The translations under genes and the position numbers were made by a program. A DNA stretch of 64,000 nt from Hydnum rufescens UP504 (taxonomy: Eukaryota > Basidiomycota > Agaricomycetes > Cantharellales > Hydnaceae): positions 1 to 64,000 of the forward strand of contig MU129056.1 in the NCBI GenBank assembly GCA_014904985.1, in the 5' to 3' direction. Under the pieces are notes generated by a model. It was given only the letters and a program-made list of their open reading frames with translations. It was not told the origin of the DNA and did not search any database. Below, one piece after another: positions 35,160 through 46,379 of the stretch (position 1 is its first letter; each line of letters opens with the position of its first letter).

Positions 35160-37430
35160 ACATGACCACACACCTGCTGTGGCAGGTGTGTGGTATTTAA
35201 GGTGAGTTCTTTTTCCAGTAGATACAGGAGTGCAAAAAGAGCAGCAAAAGCTGCTCTTTTTGCATTGCTTTTAATTTCTTTACTAACCAGTTTTATTATT
35301 ATAGGTTATGGCCTTGTCCCAGGTGCCCAATGAAGAGGTAGGGCCCACATGCCACCATGGCAACCAAAACACAGCAAACAAAGCCACAGCAAACAAAGCT
35401 GCAGCAAATGAAGCCCTGCCAAATGATGGTGGGAGAGGTGGTGATGTGAACCACACACCTGCTGCAGTGGGTGTGTGGTTCAATACAATGTAAGTACATT
35501 GTACACCCCCAACAGCACAAAAAGAGCAGCCCTGGCTGCTCTTTTTGTGTTTATTTTAAGTGTTAACTAACACATAGTTTATTATTCTGAACCACCCACC
35601 AAAGGAACCCCCCCCTCCCTGGGAAATGACAATGCGCCCACCAAATGAGAGGCCCAAATGCAACATGCCAGATGAAACCCAGGAACAAGGACACATGATG
35701 CAAGGTCGCAGGGACCCCAGACAAACCACACACCTGCTTCAGTGGGTGTGTGGTAATTTTAAGGCACATTCAACCACACAGAAGGAGCAGCATATGCTGC
35801 TCCTTTTGTGTGGCTCTTTTTCTTTTTTTACTAACATATTTACTATCCTAGGTTGTCAAGCAAGATGACAACCTGACAAATGAACCCCCCCCCACAAAAC
35901 AACACATGCCAAATGAAATCTGCCAATGATGACCAGCAGACAAACCCCCAGATGGAACCATGCACCCACCAAAGCAGGTGCATGGTAATTTTAAGGTAAG
36001 TATAACCGCCCAAAAGGAGCAGTGTACACTGCTCCTTTTGGGTGACTTTTCTTCTTTTTTTTTGGTCTTTTACTAATATATTGTTTATTCCTAGGATCTT
36101 GGCCTACAAACTCCACCAGCTCCCAAATCAAGACCTGCGACCCCACAAACCTGCAAAACCACACAGTCACAAACCCAAAGCCATGGCCATGAATGCAACA
36201 CAGAAACCCCAAATGATGCCCTGCAACCACACAAATGGGGCCCACACAAAGGGGGGACTGAAGGCCCACCATACCCCCTGCAAATGCAAGGACCAGCAAA
36301 TGATGCCCCATGCAAATGCATGACACCACACACCTGCTGCAGCAGGTGTGTGGTAATCTAAGGTGAGTCCCTATCCCCTGTAGATACAGGAGTGCAAAAG
36401 AGCAGCAAAAGCTGCTCTTTTGCATCACTTTTAACTATTCACTAACCTAAATTCTTTTATTCTAGATCTGGCTCCCCCCAAAACCCCCAACCCATGTAAG
36501 CCCTGTATGGAAAAACTGAGAGTGGAATGCATGTGGCCATGGCATGAACAAGCACCACACACCTGCTGAAGCGGGTGTGTGGTACTAGGAGATTTTTCTT
36601 TAAATTTCTATATGTACAGTGATGCAAAAGGAGCAGCTTGCGCTGCTCCTTTTGTGTCACTTTGAATTTTTTTTTACTAATTTATCTCTTATTCTAGGGT
36701 CTGAATTGAAGCTTGTGAAGTGAACCACCCACCCACTACAAACCATGTACCTGCAGTGCAAAACAAGTACCATGCACCCACCAAAGCAGGTGTGTGGTAC
36801 TACAAGGTAATTTTTTAATCATGTATACATGCAGTGATGCAAAAGGAGCAGCTGGTGCTGCTCCCTTTGTGTCACTTTCAGTTTTTTTTTCCACTAATCT
36901 ATGCTTTTACTTTACTCTAGAAACTGAACTGAACCTCAAACCACCCACCCAAATGATGACCAACCCCATACACCTACAGACTATGCACCCATAGGGAGAA
37001 ACAAGGACCACACCCACTTTGATGGGTGTGGTACTACAAGGTATTTTTTGTAAATTTCTATATCTACAGCAATGCAAAAGGAGCAGCACAAGCTGCTCCT
37101 TTGTGTCACTTCAAATTTTTTTTTTTTACTAATGTATGCTATTATTTTAGGATCCAAATTGAAGCCCCTGAAATGATAACTCATGACATGTGACTTGGCC
37201 AAATGACCTGCCCAATGGTGAACTGTCAAGCCCAGCCCCCTGTACCACACACCCACCTAAGCAGGTGTGTGGTGCTACTAAATAGTGCTTTCTTTTTTCC
37301 TTTTTGATTTGTATAGACAGTACCACACACCCACCCAAGTGGGTGTGTAGTGCTACTAAGTAGTACTTCTTTTTTTCTTTTTGATTTGTATAGACAGTAC
37401 CACACCTGCTTGGGTGGGTGGTATATTAAT
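35160..37430 (+). repeat. Array VI: eight exon/intron-like hairpin modules plus two short units
   Basis: B hairpins lie at about 35230-35265, 35515-35548, 35779-35810, 36008-36042, 36393-36424, 36623-36656, 36838-36871 and 37074-37107. Intron-like parts measure about 90-115 nt from donor to acceptor (for example 36362-36465, CTAAG|GTGAGT to TTATTCTAG). All have ACTAAY 15-30 nt before the acceptor. Exon-like parts are 109-267 nt. Some donors or acceptors are degenerate (35762, 36586, 35591). Two terminal ~75-bp units (37246-37396) keep hairpin A and a TTTGTATAG acceptor but lack hairpin B. One module has a compensated stem, CCAAAAGGAGCAGT against ACTGCTCCTTTTGG. Confidence 0.85.
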
Positions 37431-37749
37431 TGAATTTTTGAATAAATCAATAAATAAACAAGTCAATAACAAGACCACTAAATGAAGCCCTGCTGATAGA
37501 GGGTATATGTATAATAGAAATAATTATAAATGGAACTATCCCCAATATGCCCTATGGCCTGCTGCAAGTCTGAGATTCTCTAAATCCCAGTTTCAGCCAA
37601 TTTTTGGCCATTTTGGCCAATTCTGGGCCAGGAGGTGAAATCATAAAAATGGCCATTTCAGCTGAAATAGTGATGGGACCTACTTAGGTACCATTATCTG
37701 CCCCAGAAGTGGTACCTAACTAGGTAGGCTTAGATGACTGACCAAGGTG

Positions 37750-37757
37750 AGTCTGTC
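37750..37757. repeat. 8-bp target site duplication, right copy (AGTCTGTC)
   Basis: Follows the element end CTGACCAAGGTG and matches AGTCTTTC at 32855-32862 in seven of eight positions. Confidence 0.7.
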
Positions 37758-37816
37758 CCTCTGGGAAAAAGCAGGAGATGGGCATCTCCAGGGCATTAGC
37801 CAGCCATGGTGGTCTG

Positions 37817-38491
37817 TATGGTTGCCACAGTCAGGTTTTGCCCAGGTTTTGCCCAATTTGGGCAAAACCTAAACCTGACCAGGTTCCAAAATCACCCATG
37901 AGGGCAAAACCTGAACCTGACCTGAGGTTCAGTCTCATTCAGGTCAGGTTCTGGTTTAAACCTGGTTTAAACCTGAAACCTGAGGTATGAGGGAAGCCAA
38001 CATTTTCAGGGGGTACTACAGAATATCTACACCCTCTGCTCAAGTCTCTGCCTCTGCCACTCCCTTTACATCCTGCTTTAGATCCACATCTCCTTCCTAG
38101 CCCCCTTTCACTTCAATTTATTGCTCATACACCTTCCAGAGATGGTATTTAGTCACTACATTCTGTCATGTGACTTGTGACCTGCACCAATTACCTCATT
38201 TGATGGCCAAGTCATGTGACTTCTGACTTCAGAACTATAGTCACATGTGAAAATTGCCAGATTTGGTGCCAGAATAGTGGTCAATTTACATGGAATGGAA
38301 CCTACACCCTACCTTTCAGGTTCAGGTTTAAACCTGGTTTCAGACTGGTTTTTGGATTCAGGGCACGGCCAAAACCTGAACCTGACCTGAAGAAAATGAA
38401 ATGAAACCTGACCCCAATGGATCCTGACCTGGGTCAGGTTCAGGTTTAAACTCAGGTTCCACAGGTTTAAACCTGGACCACAGCATCCATA
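37817..38491. mobile_element. 675-bp MITE with perfect 8-bp TSD (GTGGTCTG)
   Basis: Flanked by GTGGTCTG at 37809-37816 and 38492-38499. Ends TATGGTTGCC and, inverted, TATGGATGC, with CAGGTTTAAACC-type sequence just inside both ends. The outer ~150-170 bp on each side are dense in AACCTGAACCTGACC and GGTTTAAACC words in both orientations; the middle is unrelated AT-rich sequence. No coding potential. An independent hAT-like insertion into the chromovirus RT leader. Confidence 0.85.
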
Positions 38492-38549
38492 GTGGTCTGG
38501 AGGGGATCACAAGGGTGATAGAAATTTTCCACAACATCACTCTTCCCCA

Positions 38550-41500
38550 TTGTCTTTGCCTGACCAGGCTACACCCTTGTCTCCCTCTTTAATAGAAAAG
38601 CCAAGTCCAGGTGCTCTATCAAAGAAAATGGGTGAGAGCCCACCTGGTGATAATTGGGAAGATGTATGTGGGGAAGATTGTGTCTTTGTAGTCTTCATCC
38701 ACCCCAAAGAGAGTATCTCTGCAACTGAATCTATATCCACCCACCTCACCATTGAGCAGCATAAGAAGGCCTTTAAGAAGAGCCCCTTTGAAGAAATGGT
38801 GCCCAAACAGTACCACAACTTCCACAACATCTTTGCCAAGGAATCCTTTGATTGCCTTCCCCCATGTTGTCCCTGGGACCATGCTATTGAGCTAAAAGAA
38901 GACATTGTGCATACTGGGGTGAAATTATACCCATATCCCCCAATGAGCAGCAAGAGATGGATGCCTTTTTGAAAGAGCACCTTGAGACTGGACAAATCTG
39001 CCCATCCAAGTCACCCATAGCTGGCCCTGTCTTCTTTGTTAAGAAGAAGGATGGAGGCCTACACTTTGTCCAGGATTATCAGAAGCTCAATGCTGCTACA
39101 GTGAAAAATGCTTATCCTCTCCCCCTGGTGACAGACATCCTAAATCAAGTCCCTCAGGCCAAGTTCTTCACAAAGTTGGATGTGTAATGGGGCTACAACA
39201 ATTTTTGGATGCACAAAGGAGATGAATGAAAGGCAGCATTCCACACCAACTGAGGACTCTTTGAACCACTCATCACATTCTTTGGACTGACCAATAGTCC
39301 TGCCACCTTTCAAACCATGATGAATCACCTCTTCAAAGATCTCATTGCAGAAGGAGTTATAGCTGTGTATATGGATGATATTCTGGTTTTTACTGAAACA
39401 CTTGCACAACACTATGAGGTAGTCTGAAAAGTCCTCCAAATCCTGCAAGAAAATCCTCTGTTCCTCAAAGCTGAGAAGTGCACCTTTGGAGCTGCCACTG
39501 TGGAGTATCTTGGACTCATCCTGTCTCCAGGACAAGTTGGAATGGATCCAGTTAAGGTTGCTGGAGTTTGGGAATGGCCATCTCCTACAACAGTCAAAGA
39601 GGTTCAATCCTTTCTTGGCTTTGTTAACTTTTACCAATGCTTCATCAAAAATTTCTCACATATTGCCCATCCCCTTCACCAATTCACTTGGAAAGATGCA
39701 CCATGGAAGTGGGCAGAGGATCAGCAGAGGGCTTTTGATCAGCTAAAGACCACCATCACCTCAATGCCCATTCTTGTACATCCTGACACTGATTGGCCCT
39801 ACTGCCTGGAAGCAGACAGCTCTGATTTTGCTACAGGGGCTGTCCTCTCCCAGCTAAGGGATGATGACAAGTAGCACCCAGTGGCATTTATTTCTAAAAG
39901 CCTCAATGATGTGGAACACAATTATGAAATTCATGACAAAGGGCTATTGGCAATCATCTGTGGCTTACAAGAATTTTGACACCTCAAGGGAGTGGCACAT
40001 CCAGTAGAAATCTTGACTGATCACTGCAATCTTGTCTATCTCATGACAGCCCAATCTCTCAATAAGCAACAAGCATGCTGGTCCTTGTTCTTATCCTGTT
40101 TTGATTTCCACATCACCCACTGCCCTGGGAAGACTTATACTAAACCTGATGCCTTATCTCACCAAGCTGATCATCATCATGGAGAGGGAGATAACCAGAA
40201 TCAGACCCTCCTCCCACCCAAGCTCTTCCAGATTAAGGCAACAGAAAGCTTGCCCATACAGGGTCTTGGGGCTGATTTCCAGCAGAGGATCCATGACTCA
40301 AAGGATCTAGATGAGTAAGTGGCCAAGGCAATAAAGGATCTGGATGGATCTAAGGAGGATGGTTGGGTTGAATCTGATGGGCTTATCCTCCTCTGGGGAA
40401 AAGTCTATGTCCCATGCAATCCAAAGTTGTGTCATGATGTTGTCAAGGCTCATCATGACACTCCTGTTGCAGGACACCCTGGTTGATGGAAGACAGTTGA
40501 ACTAGTCACTCACAATTACTGGTGGCCAGGGATCACACAATACATTGCCAACTATGTACAGGGGTGTGACAGATGTAATCACACTAAGACATTCCCCACC
40601 ATGCCATCGGGAAAACTCCAACCTAACCAGGTTCCAGACCATTGATGGCAAGTTGTCACCACAGATTTCATCACAGGCCTCCCACCCAGTCAGGGATATA
40701 ATGTAATTTGGGTAGTGGTTGATTGCCTATCAAAACAAATGCATGCAATCCCAACTATGGATGAGGTTGACTCTGTGGGACTTGCTTGACTCTATTGTGA
40801 CCATGTTTGGAAGCATCATGGCCTACCTGAAGAGATTATCAGTGATTGGGGACCCCAGCTTGCACCCTCCTTTATGAAGGAATTCAATTGTCTCCTTGGC
40901 ATTCACACTTCCCTGTCTACAGCATATCACCCTCAAACTGATGGTCAGACAGAGCAAGTTAACCAGGAAATCAAACAATATCTATGCCTCTTTGTCAATG
41001 AGAGGCAGGATGATTGGTTTGACTGGATGGCATTAGCAGAGTTCACCTACAATAATTGCATTCACTCTGCCACCCAATACTCTCCTTTTGAACTCAATAC
41101 TGGCCAACACCCACACCTGGGCACAGATCCTACTCAGGAAACCCACCTGGAGGCTGTTGATGAGTTTGTGAAGCACATGAAGCAAGCCACAGAGGAAGCC
41201 AAATCTGCCCTTCATCAAGCAGCAAATGACATGGCATGCTTCTATGATGCTCACCAACAAACTGCACCCAGTTATGAAAAAGGAGATAAAGTTTGGCTCA
41301 ATGCAGAGAACATCACAACAATGTGCCCTACCAAGAAGTTTGATGACAAGTGGTTTGGTCCCTTTCCCATTGACAAAGTCATCTCACCATCAGCCTATTG
41401 GCTAAAACTCACCCAGAACTTCCAATGAGTCCACCCAGTTTTCCATGTCAGCAAGCTCCACCCATTCATACCTGATTGTATCCCTGAGCAATGCCAACCC

Positions 41501-41700
41501 CCAGTACCCAAACCAGTCATTACAGCAAAGGGAGACACAGAATATGAGGTCAAGACAATCTTGGACAGTTGTCTCTATCAGGAAAAACTGCAATACCTCA
41601 TTAAATGGAAAGGCTATGGCCCTGAGGAAACAGTTGGGAACTGGAGTCCAACCTTGGTGACTCTAAATGGCTGCTTGATGACTTCCACTGCCTCCATCTG
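38550..41700 (+). pseudogene. Decayed pol: RT, RNase H, integrase and chromodomain
   Basis: The reading goes through a pre-RT segment (HAIELKEDIVH), RT (VFFVKKKDGG, YPLPLV, KFFTKLDV, and the catalytic YMDD at 39368-39379), RNase H (LEADSSDFATGAVLSQ near 39800), integrase with its HHCC finger (GHPG..., CDRC near 40565), a DDE core ([25 protein letters not shown]), and a chromodomain (EYEVKTILD...YLIKWKGYGPEE, about 41541-41630). About ten in-frame stops interrupt it (for example near 39187, 39228, 39253, 39424, 39872, 39978, 40484, 40644, 40788, 41426), mostly TGA at expected Arg or Trp codons, plus frameshifts near 38945 and 41640. It would not yield functional enzymes. Confidence 0.92.
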
Positions 41701-41831
41701 AACTCCCCACATTATATTGTGACTGCTATCTGGGATACCCTACCTTTCATGCACTTTGAAAATTTTACTGAGCTCCCTCAACATGCTTTATTTGACTGGA
41801 CTCAAGGAAAACTTGTCATGATGCCAAGTCC

Positions 41832-41845
41832 TAAAAGGGGGGTAA
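41832..41845 (+). promoter_or_regulatory. Polypurine tract
   Basis: AAAAGGGGGG-type purine run directly before the 3' LTR start TGTCAGG, the usual primer site for plus-strand DNA synthesis in Ty3/gypsy elements. The run is followed by TAA before the LTR. Confidence 0.75.
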
Positions 41846-42638
41846 TGTCAGGATCAAATTGACATTTGCTTCTGCTTGTGGACTTACCCATCAGAGTATC
41901 ATTCCTCATTGACTCTATCATATGGTGCCTACTTCTTCAAATACTCTCATCTCCTCTCTCCCTCCATTCAGTCAGGGGGTTATTGTCATCCTTGCCATTA
42001 TTGGCATTTCTCTTATTGTTATTGCCCTCATACTATTGGGCCTTGACCAGCAGGCTGTGGGCTGGGTCATCAACCAGTGGCAGCATTGGCAGCCTTGTCA
42101 GCACCTCTTGTCCCCTTGCTCCCTGCATGAGTCAATGCAAGTGCCAATCCAGACTCCTCCTCCTCCTACTCTGCCCCATTCCCTGAATCCTCACCACCCC
42201 TCCCAATCCCAGCTCCCTCAGCATCACTATGGTCCTTTGACTCCTTTGACTCCTTTGGGGTACCCAGGTGTACACTGCCTTGGAAGTATATGTGCTAAGG
42301 GGGATGCATATGGCAGTTGGGGCATAGCCATGTGGAGGTGTGCACAGGATTTGTAACATGGCTGTGTCAGCTTAGTGAGGCTTAGTGATGGTGGCTGTGG
42401 AGGCTGATTGATGGGCTGTGGAGGTTGTGGTGGCTGTGTGCAGGAAGTAGTACTTATAGCCCTTTGTAGTGGGGGGATCACCAGTTTTGATCTCTCAGGA
42501 TTCCCACTGTGATAGGTGTGAGACTTGTGTATCCCTTGTTGTGGGGTGTATACTCAGGATTCCCACTGTGATAGTGTGTGGTTAATTAATCTCTTTCCTC
42601 TTTCTGTTTGTGGCTTCAATGGCAGTGTTTCCCTGACA
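41846..42638 (+). mobile_element. 3' LTR of the chromovirus, intact (793 bp)
   Basis: Starts TGTCAGGATC and ends TTCCCTGACA, with short terminal inverted repeats TGTCAGG/CCTGACA. It holds the un-split target TACTTATA at 42451-42458. The two CAGGATTCCCACTG motifs near 42496-42580 flank the probable R/U5 part. Differences from the 5' LTR are mostly C/T or G/A. Confidence 0.93.
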
Positions 42639-42639
42639 G

Positions 42640-44300
42640 GGTAGGCTCTTCATCAAGGTTGATCTCAGCATCAATAGCAACAAGTTCACCTTCTCCTTCC
42701 AGTGGTGAGGTCCTATGAGATGGCAGTGGCACCACATGGCAAAGGGTGACTGATGAAGGACCAAGGAGATTAGCAAGTGTTGCAGCCATAGCAGTGTCCA
42801 CTTTGTGAAGGCTGGTGCCAAACAAACCATTGAAGATGGACCATATAGACTGATTATTATTGGATATGAAGATTGGATACTGGATGTACCAAGGTGATGG
42901 ATGCTTGACCTCTGCTGCTCAAGACATCTTCCAAATTTCCACAAAATCCCCATGTGGCTCAGTACATGCAGTGACACATTGAGCAGCCTACTGGGTCTCT
43001 GGGTCAGAAACAGAACTGAAGGAATCTAGAGGATGGACCTCCCTCTCCTCCAAAACCTGAATCCCATGCAAGGGAACACTGTGGTGCTCCAACTTGGCCA
43101 CTGGGACATCCACATTTTCCATAACAAAGAACAACCAATCAATGAGTGGTTGACTCCAAAATGAGGCAGCTCCAAACCACAGACAAAGGCCATATGATTG
43201 AGGGTGTGATGCATGAGAAGTCATGCAGTTGCAAGCATCTCCACTTTGGTGTCCTCAATGGCCACAACCTCCTTATTAATTGCATGCTTAGGGTAGGATA
43301 CCTGGGTGGCTTCCAGTAGTTCTTGCTCCCTACTCTCAACCAGAAGCATCACCAAGTCAGAGTGGTGGTTGGGTCAGAAGAGTGGCACATTAATGAGGTC
43401 CAAAAGGAAAAACTGCACAGCCTCCAACCACCAGCAGTAACAGTCAAATGCAAAAATAAGCTTCCCTCACATTTCACTGATCCAGCATTGATTGAGGTAC
43501 CAATTGTGTCTGTGGTGAACTTTGCCAAATGGTAAGAACTGCATGGTTTGGTGCTGGTGGAGATAGGGACAATGTGGGGAATTGCAATTGTAAATGTGCC
43601 TCACACACAGCTTGTCAATGAATGACCAGGCTGAATGTGGTTGCTGCCAGGATTGAACATTGCAGGGAGACTTGGGCCAATGTCTATCCAGGGTTTCTCC
43701 AGGTAGCATAGAGTTAAGGCCAGAAAACAACAAGTTGGAAGGGGGATGTGCTGGAATGGTGCTGAGGATCTGCAACAGTCCCAATAGTTCCTCAGACATA
43801 TCCTTCTCCCAAAGGGTATTGGTGTACTCAAGCACCCAGCCTTGGATACTCACAAAATGGTCATCACAGATAGGCCATTCACTGATGGCATCTTTGAAGA
43901 CCAAGTTAGTCTTTGGGAACTCCTGATACAAAATTTACATAAACACACCACATCACTTCTGTTTGAAGTGACAGAAGTACCACTCACAGACCTCTCCATG
44001 TGACTCAAGAATTGAAATGACAATGGGCTTCATGGGGGCAAGAGGTTCACCCAACTGCCATTGCAACAGCCCAGAATTGTCCAAGGTGTCCACAGGTAAA
44101 GACTTCTTGGGTTCCACTGTAGAGCTGGTGGTAGAGGCAGGTGTTGAAGTGGTAAGTTTCTTTTGGAACTTGGGGAACACCTTCTGTAAGCTGCCAGACA
44201 ATGATGCTGCAGGGGTAGGAGGCACCAGCATTGAAGAATGCTCAGTTGTTTGACTCAGTTTATTGCTTGAAGTTGGTCTTTTTGATGTGGTTCTCACCAT
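42640..44300 (-). pseudogene. Decayed minus-strand gene of unknown family
   Basis: A chain of coding-like stretches. ATG at 44298-44300 opens a Ser/Thr/Pro-rich N-terminus (about 75 residues), then LDNSGLLQWQLGEPLAPMKP and ESHGEVCEWYFCHFKQK. Two stops (TGA, TAA) follow in the same frame, and then EFPKTNLVFKDAISEWPICDD runs to about 43620. A frame change leads to 43224-42988 (LIDWLFFVMENVDVP) and 42825-42640 (HKVDTAMAATLANLLGP). The chromovirus 3' LTR abuts its 3' end at 42638, so the retroelement may have landed in it. Stops look like C-to-T decay. I do not recognise the family. Confidence 0.4.
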
Positions 44301-46379
44301 CTCTCTAACAGACCCATATGACCCCAGAGCAGACTAACCACTCCAAAGCACAAAGATAAGTTTGGGGGATAACTGAGAGGTCAGGAGAGTTGAAGTTGAG
44401 AAGATTTGCATCTGCAGATTCAATTCATCTTCTTGAAGATGCTGAATATTTGTGCCAAATGTTATGGGACTTGAGACTATTAGCCACATTAAAAAGGATA
44501 TATTGTAATATTATTCCTAAGGCATTATTTATGAGTCTACAGCTGGAGTTGATTGAACTCACTTGAGCCACTTCTGAAAACTAATGTGGCTATTTGGGCC
44601 CATATGGGAGAGATATAGTGTACTTATGGCAGACTAGATAATGTGTGTTTTCAGTATTCCATTTCAATCATATACATGTGCTGGTCCACACAAATCCATG
44701 ATGTGATTTGAACTCTGTATCTAAAATGCAACAGTCCATTTCCATATATATTTATGTTCACATGACTCCATGGCACAATTTGAATGCCATATCCAAAATT
44801 CCTTAAAATAACAAGTGAGCAGTGACTCAGGACATGGCATCATACTGATATAATGAGTTCCTGAGTTCTTGGTGAATATCACTCCAGGATGAGGGCATCC
44901 TATTCATTTTGGAGTGTGTGAAGGATGACCAGTGTTGGAGGGATGAATCCCTACACCATAAAATCCTGATCCAAGGTCCAAATTCCTTTTGAATGAATCA
45001 ATTACATGTCACCCTGCCCATTTAATACCATCATCATTCATTTATTCAAGAATCTATTGGATTCCTACCCCTTACCAACTCATGATATCACCTCATTCAT
45101 TTATCATGAACACCAGTCAATTTATTGACTGTCTGTCAGACCTCAACAGTCCTCAAAAAGGGGCAGTTTATGCCCTACCTCAAGTCCAATTTATTTAGAC
45201 AAGGCAATTCAACTTGCCATCTTTCTTCAAGACTGTATGACTTGCCTGTTCTTCCAAGTCATCTTACTGCTTTAAGGGTGACAAATTGTGATTATGTAAT
45301 GATGCAGACCAGGCCTAGTTCTGATTCTGGACTTGCAGATCCATCACATGATCCAGAAAGGGGCTACACTACTCTCAAGGAGTATTTTTAGAATTTCTCT
45401 GTCAGTTATGATCCGATTGACTCAGAACGACAGCTCCCAGAAAGGTACGAATCATACCTATCGAACAGTACCAAATATGTGACTAACAGATAAAGAATAC
45501 AGTCCCTGCACCATTATCTTTCCATGATTCATACTCTGAAGGAGTATTTCTTGATTTTTGAAGCCAATTATTATCAGATTCATTCACAATTACCATGCCC
45601 TGAAAGCTGTTGAAAATGTGCATCAAACAGTACCAAGGGAAAAATGAGCAGACATGAACTCCATTTTCACAAGACAACACCCTCCCCATGACTCCCCCTT
45701 TGCTCCACCATCCAAAATAGCAAATTACTTCCAATCCTCTTATGTCTGATGGAGAAGACTCTCAGGGCAACCTATTCCACTTTTCCTTAAGGGAACTTGT
45801 CCAGAATTGAAGGAGGAATAGCATGTAATGTGTCAATCTCCCCTTTGATCTTGAAATTGGAATATCTCCATCAGTTTTGAAGATTTTAACTTCATTTCCT
45901 TTTATCTATATGTCCCTTAAGTCCGACTTTTTCACTTTATATTGAGTCGAAATCTGGATTGTATATTAGGTGCAGCTAGCACACAAATTCAGTAGTTCTC
46001 CCCCTCCCTCCAGTTTGAAGCTTCTTGAACAGCTGCTGGTCCCTGGGTGATTTCTCACTACAAAAAGTGAATTTTGACTACACTTTGACTAAGGTCTCAA
46101 GAAGGGATTCTTAGGGTGTGGTACTTTGACACAAACATGCATTCTCACTTAATTGCTTGGGCTTTGTTGGCTCACAGTAATTTCCCCCTGTTCCAAAAAA
46201 ACCTTTTTCACATAACAGGGCAACTACAAATACCCTTCAAGGCCCCATTTTAATGTATGAAACCCCCCCTTGAAGGGTAGTAGAATAGCAGGTTATCACC
46301 TACTACTGCTGAGTGCTTACAGGATGGACATTTCACCACCTGCTATGGGACCACAATAGTATCTAATAAGATGACCATG
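44301..46379. other. Non-coding spacer
   Basis: No gene, RNA or mobile element recognised. Open frames of 60-90 codons lack motifs. CpG-poor. It might contain the upstream region of the minus-strand remnant that ends at 44300. Confidence 0.4.

Larger units (their letters stand above)
32863..37749. mobile_element. 4.9-kb non-autonomous hAT-like element with hairpin-module arrays
   Basis: Sits between protease and RT of the chromovirus. Left end CAGGCTGGTCAGTCA; right end, inverted, CACCTTGGTCAGTCA. The right end resembles that of the 9.6-kb element (CACCTTAGGCAG). Subterminal inverted copies of GGTACCTAA(T/C)(T/C)AGGT-type words occur at both ends (about 32885-32935 and 37677-37727). Inside are array V (-), a palindromic centre near 34787 and array VI (+), the arrays pointing outward. 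This is the simple form of the architecture that occurs doubled in the 9.6-kb element. No transposase frame is visible. Confidence 0.8.
20502..42638 (+). mobile_element. Ty3/gypsy chromovirus, decayed and interrupted by three nested elements
   Basis: A plus-strand LTR retrotransposon. It has a 5' LTR (20502-21144 plus 30739-30919), gag with a zinc knuckle, an aspartic protease, reverse transcriptase, RNase H, integrase and a C-terminal chromodomain, then a polypurine tract and the 3' LTR (41846-42638). The LTRs start TGTCAGG and end CCTGACA. The order PR-RT-RH-IN-chromodomain defines a chromovirus. About half of the span is later insertions at 21145-30730, 32863-37749 and 37817-38491. Many in-frame TGA/TAG/TAA codons and a few frameshifts make it non-autonomous. 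The two LTRs differ by transitions and a ~30-bp length difference, so the insertion is not recent. Confidence 0.92.

Noticed and set aside
21955..37430. CRISPR array (regular palindromic repeats with spacers)
   Set aside because: The organism is eukaryotic, repeats are diverged, spacing varies from about 200 to over 300 bp, and no cas genes are present.
41866..42356. 106- and 144-codon frames inside the LTR
   Set aside because: They lie wholly in the LTR, recur in each LTR copy, and have no domain signal.
20497..42643. 5-bp target duplication of the chromovirus
   Set aside because: The flanks ATGGG and GGGTA do not match. Either decay or rearrangement has removed the evidence.
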